A stretch of DNA of 64,000 bases from Catenovulum adriaticum (GTDB lineage Bacteria; Pseudomonadota; Gammaproteobacteria; Enterobacterales; Alteromonadaceae): assembly GCF_026725475.1 (NCBI RefSeq), contig NZ_CP109966.1, forward strand, positions 310,001-374,000, given 5' to 3'. This document shows positions 59,798 through 64,000 of this stretch, piece by piece (position 1 is the stretch's first letter; the number at the start of each line of letters is the position of its first letter). The notes below the pieces were generated by a model that saw only the letters and a program-made list of their open reading frames with translations, had not been told where the DNA came from and did no database searches. The translations under genes were made by a program, and so were the position numbers.

Positions 59798-61491
59798 AGC
59801 ATGCTTCCTTGTTTTTCAGCTTGTGTATTTTTGTCACGCATAGGTGCCAAATCAATTTGAGGTGCAAAGCTGTCTGCCGACGCGGCCTTCCACCACTCTG
59901 CATAATAAGTTTCTTCCGGGGCATCCAATAAAATGTTTTTGGGTAGAAAACTATAAATGCGGTCAATCATTTTTGAATCGGTATCCCCTAAACGGTGAAT
60001 AATATGATGAGGCTGTAAGTCACGGGGATGAGTTACCCCCGTGGAGGCGATAATATCGCTTAAACCTACCAGTGTTTTTTGATGAAAACGGGCCGCACGC
60101 TCAGCTTGGACATCGACCACTAAACCACGTTGGCGACCAGGATCTTGAGTGGTAATACCCGTAGGACAAGTACCCAAATGACAGCGCTGAGCCTGAATAC
60201 AACCAATAGAAAACATAAAAGCACGAGCTGCATTACACCAGTCAGCTCCTATGGCAAAATTGCGTGCCAGTCCTGTTGCTGAATACACTTTACCACTGGC
60301 GGCCAACCGCACCTTGTCGCGTAGTCCCGTACCAACTAATGCGTTTCGTACTGTAATTAACCCTTCTGTAAGCGGCATGCCTACGTAGTCTGATAGCTCT
60401 AAAGGCGCTGCACCTGTTCCCCCTTCGCCACCATCGACAACAATATAATCTAAATAAATGCCGGTTTTGTGCATCGCTTTCATGATGGCAAAAACTTCAT
60501 GAATGTGTCCCACGCACAATTTAATACCCACAGGTTTTCCTCCCGAAAGCTCTCGCATTTTAGCGGCAAATTCTAATAACCCAATAGGGGTCGAAAATGC
60601 CGAATGAGCGCGCGGTGATTGACAGTCTTCATAAGCTGTAACCTGTCGAACTCGAGCTATTTCTTCGGTAACTTTAGCGCCAGGTAATAAACCGCCATGC
60701 CCCGGTTTGGCCCCTTGGCTGAGTTTTATTTCGGTCATTTTAATTTGTGCTTGGCTTGCTCCTTCAGCAAAGCGAGAAGGGTTAAAGGTCCCGTCATTAT
60801 TTCTACAACCAAAATAACCAGAGCCAAGCTCACACACTAGATCGCCGCCGTGTTTTTGATGGTACGGACTAATACCACCCTCACCTGTATCCTGGTAAAA
60901 ACCACCAATTTTTGCACCTTTATTTAACGCTTCAACCGCATGCGCAGAAAGCGCACCAAAACTCATTGCAGAAATATTTAAGATAGATGCACTATAAGGG
61001 GTTGAACTCTGCTCATTACCGACACTAACACGCGGGTTTTCATCTGGATTTTCAATCGGAATAATGGAGTGGTTGAGCCATTCGTATTCAGGCGAGTTGG
61101 TGTTAAGTTCAGTACCAAAAGGTCGAGTATCAGTTTTACCTCGAGCTCGGGCGTGAACAAGATCACGAGCCTTTAAACTAAAGGGTTTTCCCTCTAAGTT
61201 ACCCTCAACAATATAAGAACGAAGATAGGGGCGCAGATCATAAAAAATCCAGCGAATACGCGACGCCAATGGAAAGTTTCGGGTTAATGTCCATCTAGTT
61301 TGGTAGTGATCAAAAACCCCTACGATGAATAACGGTAAGGTAAACACCAAGCCTATTAACCACCAAGGATTCAAAAAAGCACAAACGATAAAAATAACGC
61401 TTAAGATTGCTACGCTAACTAATAAAACCGAGCGTTTAAGGCTATCAAGAAAGCCTTTTAAGCTTTGTGTACTAGTACGCGAAGATGCCAT
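59794..61491 (-). CDS. FMN-binding glutamate-synthase-family membrane protein
   Basis: A 565-residue protein with two N-terminal membrane segments (about residues 19-57). A glutamate-synthase-type FMN barrel follows from about residue 150: 'ILNISAMSFGALSAHAVEAL', 'GGFYQDTGEGGISPYH', 'PGHGGLLPGAKVT', 'IVVDGGEGGTGAAPLELSD' and the [3Fe-4S]-type Cys set in 'GCIQAQRCHLGTCPTGI'. It lacks the glutaminase and C-terminal domains of GltB, so it is not a normal glutamate synthase. Relatives are annotated only as FMN-binding glutamate synthase family. Coupling to poxB (4-nt overlap) suggests a redox role at the membrane linked to pyruvate oxidation or quinone; that is inference. Confidence 0.85.
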   Translation of the reverse strand: MASSRTSTQSLKGFLDSLKRSVLLVSVAILSVIFIVCAFLNPWWLIGLVFTLPLFIVGVFDHYQTRWTLTRNFPLASRIRWIFYDLRPYLRSYIVEGNLEGKPFSLKARDLVHARARGKTDTRPFGTELNTNSPEYEWLNHSIIPIENPDENPRVSVGNEQSSTPYSASILNISAMSFGALSAHAVEALNKGAKIGGFYQDTGEGGISPYHQKHGGDLVCELGSGYFGCRNNDGTFNPSRFAEGASQAQIKMTEIKLSQGAKPGHGGLLPGAKVTEEIARVRQVTAYEDCQSPRAHSAFSTPIGLLEFAAKMRELSGGKPVGIKLCVGHIHEVFAIMKAMHKTGIYLDYIVVDGGEGGTGAAPLELSDYVGMPLTEGLITVRNALVGTGLRDKVRLAASGKVYSATGLARNFAIGADWCNAARAFMFSIGCIQAQRCHLGTCPTGITTQDPGRQRGLVVDVQAERAARFHQKTLVGLSDIIASTGVTHPRDLQPHHIIHRLGDTDSKMIDRIYSFLPKNILLDAPEETYYAEWWKAASADSFAPQIDLAPMRDKNTQAEKQGSML

Positions 61492-61603
61492 AAAAGGTAA
61501 TGCTCCTTATTTTTATCAAAACAGCTTAATCGTCTTTAAGCGTTCTAACCGTTTAATATGCAAAAGTTACCCTGAAATTGCCCGCATTATTCAATACCTC
61601 AAG

Positions 61604-62329
61604 CTATTTTAAACGCACATTTTCAAGTGGAAATTTAAGCTCAGCCTGTATCGGAAAATGATCAGAATACACCTTAGTTTCGGGGGTTTTTAATACCTTA
61701 GCTTGCTGCACTAAATGACTTGGCTGACACCAGAAACGATCCAATTTAAACAAAGGAAAACGATTAGGAAACGTTGCACCTAAACTCACGGAGCGTAATT
61801 GCCGATTAATCCTACGTAAACTGCGAGAAAACAATTGCCATTCATTAAAATCACCCGCAACTAAAAATGGCACATCGTCGACATTTATTAAATTATCTAC
61901 CACAGCTTCTAATTGAGTAAATTGTGCCAATCGTTCATATGATTTTAAGCCCTTATGGGTATTTAAAATACGCAGTTGATGGCCATCTATATTAAATAGG
62001 ACATCCTGAATGTTTCGTGGCTGTCGAGTATCCACACTAATATCAAGAGAACGCTGGGAAAGATGTGAAAAGCGCGACAAAATTGCGTTGCCATACCAAC
62101 CTGACTCGGTAAAAACAGCCGGCGATGCGATAAAGTCAGAAAAATAACCCGCTTTAAGGTAGTCTATTTGAGCTTCTTTATCTAAATCTGGATTACGTAA
62201 ATCCATTTCTTGCAAGCAAACAATATCTGCTTGTTGTTGTGCTAGAAATTGACCGATTCGACGATAATCAAAAATATCGTCAACCCCTACGCCACTATGT
62301 ATATTGTACGAAATAATTTTTAATGACAT
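61604..62329 (-). CDS. Endonuclease/exonuclease/phosphatase-fold protein (YbhP-like)
   Basis: A 241-residue EEP-superfamily enzyme. Metal and catalytic motifs are present: 'KIISYNIHSGVG' at the start, 'DIVCLQEMD' (Glu), 'ILNTHKGL' (His), 'LVAGDFNEW' (Asp/Asn) and 'YSDHFPIQAEL' (Asp-His). It would hydrolyse a phosphodiester or phosphomonoester. It follows the PLD/VTT gene by 14 nt. A similar pairing of an EEP protein with a PLD protein occurs in the E. coli ybhP-clsB region and suggests phospholipid metabolism rather than DNA repair. No signal peptide is seen, so it is cytoplasmic. The substrate is unknown. Confidence 0.85.
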   Translation of the reverse strand: MSLKIISYNIHSGVGVDDIFDYRRIGQFLAQQQADIVCLQEMDLRNPDLDKEAQIDYLKAGYFSDFIASPAVFTESGWYGNAILSRFSHLSQRSLDISVDTRQPRNIQDVLFNIDGHQLRILNTHKGLKSYERLAQFTQLEAVVDNLINVDDVPFLVAGDFNEWQLFSRSLRRINRQLRSVSLGATFPNRFPLFKLDRFWCQPSHLVQQAKVLKTPETKVYSDHFPIQAELKFPLENVRLK

Positions 62330-62343
62330 TAGTAAATAGGTCT

Positions 62344-64000
62344 CTATATTTGGTCTTGCATTTTAATAGGTGAAGATTTGTCTTCTTTACTCGGCTGTTT
62401 TTTTGCTTGCCGAGCCTGCCAATAATTCACTAGGCGTTGCGACCCGTAAGCTAATAAAAACCAAGCGATTATACCACCGACCAAAAAGCCAATATGTTTA
62501 GGGGTTGGATTTCGGAATATATCCGCAATAGACCCACCAACAACGGCTTTAACGATCATTGGCGGTAACATACCTAAAAAGGTCCCAGCTAAAAAATGCA
62601 TTAATTTAATAGATGAAATGCCTGCTACTAAGTTAATCAAGCTAAATGGCGCGATTGGAATCATCCTAATAACAGCCACCCCAAAAATGCCATTTTGAGC
62701 AAACTTTTTATCAATTTTATTTATTCTTGGACCCGCCAAATCACGTAAGCCCTTATCACCCATCAAGTTCCCTATTAAAAATAATACCGCTGTACTAGCC
62801 ATTACACCCGCCATCCCGTAGACCACACCCCAGGTAGCGCCAAAAACCATGGCAACAGCTAGGGAAAGCACTGTTACCGGAAAAAATAAAATACCCGCAA
62901 TAACGTAAATACCAATCACGGCAAAAAACGCCCACGGGCTATCACGCACAGATGTGAGTAACGATTGCAAATAATCTTTGCTCATCCAGTCAACATTTTG
63001 ACTCAATAAATATCCCCCACCAACCAACAAGGCAATAATAACAATAGCCGCTGTAATCAATAATCCACTTTTACTTGGATTTGGAATTGAAAATCGTTTG
63101 CCATTTGGTAAAGGGATTGAGGGAACTATTGGCTCTTGCGGATCGCCAATAGGGGTTAAAATTTGTTGCAAGCTTTGATCAGTAAATATTTGGTCGTCGG
63201 CCTCTTTGAGGCAATACGCATACTTTTCTTTGCATTGGGTAAGCTTACCAAATGTGTTTTCGCCATCTATGAAAGTTTGAACTTCATCTACCGACCAGCC
63301 CGAGTGCTCGCTAATAAGATCATTTCTGAACCATGCTATTTGCTCTTTGTGAGTATTGTTAGATGCCGCAAAAATCAGATCACACTCTGTATCTAACGAC
63401 ATCGAACGATTCGTTAAATTAGAAGAACCAATCACAAAGTGTGTATTATCAATGACCATCACTTTAGCATGAACACGTTTTTGTCCTTTAATTCCGTCTT
63501 CATTGGTTGAGCCTGAATAAGCAACAAGTACTCTTTCATCTTCGATACCGTTTTCTAGGATTTGTTTAAAATCTATGCGTCCAGCCCAATAAGCTTCTGT
63601 TTCCACTGCACCTACTGGTTGATAAGAACTCACTAACAATACACGTAAATTTGGACAAGCCTTTAGACGTGCATTTAATGCTTCAGCAATTTCACCCCGG
63701 TTAGCAAATTGATTTTCTATATAAATGAATTCTTCTGCTTGTTCAATTAATGAAAGCAGCATTTTTCTGACTTCTTGCACAGGCTTTACATCGTCCATAA
63801 AAGGCACAGTCTGTGACACTGCACAATCAATATTTTCCAAAATAGGCGTTACACTTTTTGGCCAGCAAGAAGGAAGGCCCTGCGTATTTTCTTGCGCAGT
63901 TAATTCGGTAATGTGTTTATGTTTCTCAACTAATCGATTCCATCTCCAACGTACTAGCTCAGACAATTTTTTCACAATAGGGCCTGTAACCGCTATTTGA
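62344..64000 (-). CDS. Phospholipase D-like protein fused to a VTT/DedA membrane domain, N-terminus beyond the window
   Basis: The frame is open to the right edge (reading 'QIAVTGPIVKKLSELVRWRW' at the edge), so the GTG at 63975 is probably internal and the N-terminal PLD half is missing. The visible part holds the second HKD motif, 'KRVHAKVMVIDNTHFVIGSS' near 63.45 kb, with 'NLTNRSMSLDTECD'. A hydrophilic linker, one membrane segment ('LLITAAIVIIALLVGGGYLL') and a VTT/SNARE-associated domain follow ('VMVFGATWGVVYGMAG', 'RMIPIAPFSLINLVAG'). PLD-VTT fusions are thought to act on phospholipids, with the VTT part possibly moving lipid across the bilayer. The downstream EEP gene may work with it. 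Confidence 0.85.
   Translation of the reverse strand, partial: QIAVTGPIVKKLSELVRWRWNRLVEKHKHITELTAQENTQGLPSCWPKSVTPILENIDCAVSQTVPFMDDVKPVQEVRKMLLSLIEQAEEFIYIENQFANRGEIAEALNARLKACPNLRVLLVSSYQPVGAVETEAYWAGRIDFKQILENGIEDERVLVAYSGSTNEDGIKGQKRVHAKVMVIDNTHFVIGSSNLTNRSMSLDTECDLIFAASNNTHKEQIAWFRNDLISEHSGWSVDEVQTFIDGENTFGKLTQCKEKYAYCLKEADDQIFTDQSLQQILTPIGDPQEPIVPSIPLPNGKRFSIPNPSKSGLLITAAIVIIALLVGGGYLLSQNVDWMSKDYLQSLLTSVRDSPWAFFAVIGIYVIAGILFFPVTVLSLAVAMVFGATWGVVYGMAGVMASTAVLFLIGNLMGDKGLRDLAGPRINKIDKKFAQNGIFGVAVIRMIPIAPFSLINLVAGISSIKLMHFLAGTFLGMLPPMIVKAVVGGSIADIFRNPTPKHIGFLVGGIIAWFLLAYGSQRLVNYWQARQAKKQPSKEDKSSPIKMQDQI

Noticed and set aside
1..64000. CRISPR arrays, tRNA/rRNA genes, prophage or toxin-antitoxin modules
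   Set aside because: Scanned by eye on both strands; no regularly spaced repeats with spacers, no conserved RNA gene sequence and no phage structural genes were seen. A covariance-model search would be needed to exclude small RNAs.

Overview
The window looks like a chromosomal segment of an A+T-rich marine gammaproteobacterium, most likely a polysaccharide-degrading member of Alteromonadales (Alteromonadaceae/Catenovulum-like). This is an inference from gene content: TonB-dependent receptors with N-terminal TonB boxes, lipoprotein glycosidases, a Pseudomonas-type two-subunit pyruvate carboxylase, a caa3-like oxidase operon and many LysR regulators. No rRNA, tRNA, CRISPR array or prophage was seen. 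Both edges cut genes: a sugar-binding protein on the left and a phospholipase D-like protein on the right.

Layout. 1-2.6 kb: end of a sugar ABC importer operon (binding protein, permease) with a periplasmic aldose 1-epimerase. 2.9-7.0 kb: a cytoplasmic GH13 alpha-glucan enzyme converging on a tight fbaA-fbp (aldolase, fructose-1,6-bisphosphatase) operon. 7.9-25.2 kb: a dispersed glycan-use region. It holds a DUF4861/GH105 unsaturated-uronyl hydrolase lipoprotein, a TonB receptor, a GH43 lipoprotein, a GH106 alpha-L-rhamnosidase and an alginate-lyase-superfamily (PL38-like) lipoprotein. This set fits a rhamnose- and uronate-containing polymer such as ulvan or a rhamnogalacturonan. Inserted among these genes is the pyruvate carboxylase locus (LysR regulator divergent from pycA-pycB), which supplies oxaloacetate. 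Together with fbaA-fbp it suits growth on sugar acids and C3 products.

25.2-30.2 kb: insertion-sequence debris around a GGDEF-EAL protein, then an MDR oxidoreductase with a divergent LysR gene. 30.9-38.1 kb: a second TonB receptor followed by two paralogous VCBS-repeat lipoproteins. This unit looks like an outer-membrane capture system analogous to, but not homologous with, Bacteroidetes SusC/D plus surface glycan-binding proteins. It is the strongest candidate here for an under-described system.

38.4-48.0 kb: two oxidoreductase operons facing each other in near mirror image. The left has LysR, then LLM oxidoreductase, SDR, MDR and a DUF4437 cupin. The right has LysR, then MFS exporter, LLM oxidoreductase, aldo/keto reductase and a truncated MDR. 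The right operon ends in a chimeric scar where an IS3-type transposase fragment replaced the end of the MDR gene.

48.2-57.7 kb: ccoG, a MocR-type regulator, and a seven-gene caa3-like cytochrome oxidase operon. The operon carries subunits II with a fused haem c domain, I and III, a small membrane protein, CtaG and two extra cytochromes c that share a duplicated domain. 57.8-64 kb: a small acidic protein too short for most gene callers, then a leftward series of PLD/VTT fusion protein, endonuclease/exonuclease/phosphatase-fold protein, FMN-dependent glutamate-synthase-like protein and pyruvate:quinone oxidoreductase (poxB); the last two overlap by 4 nt.
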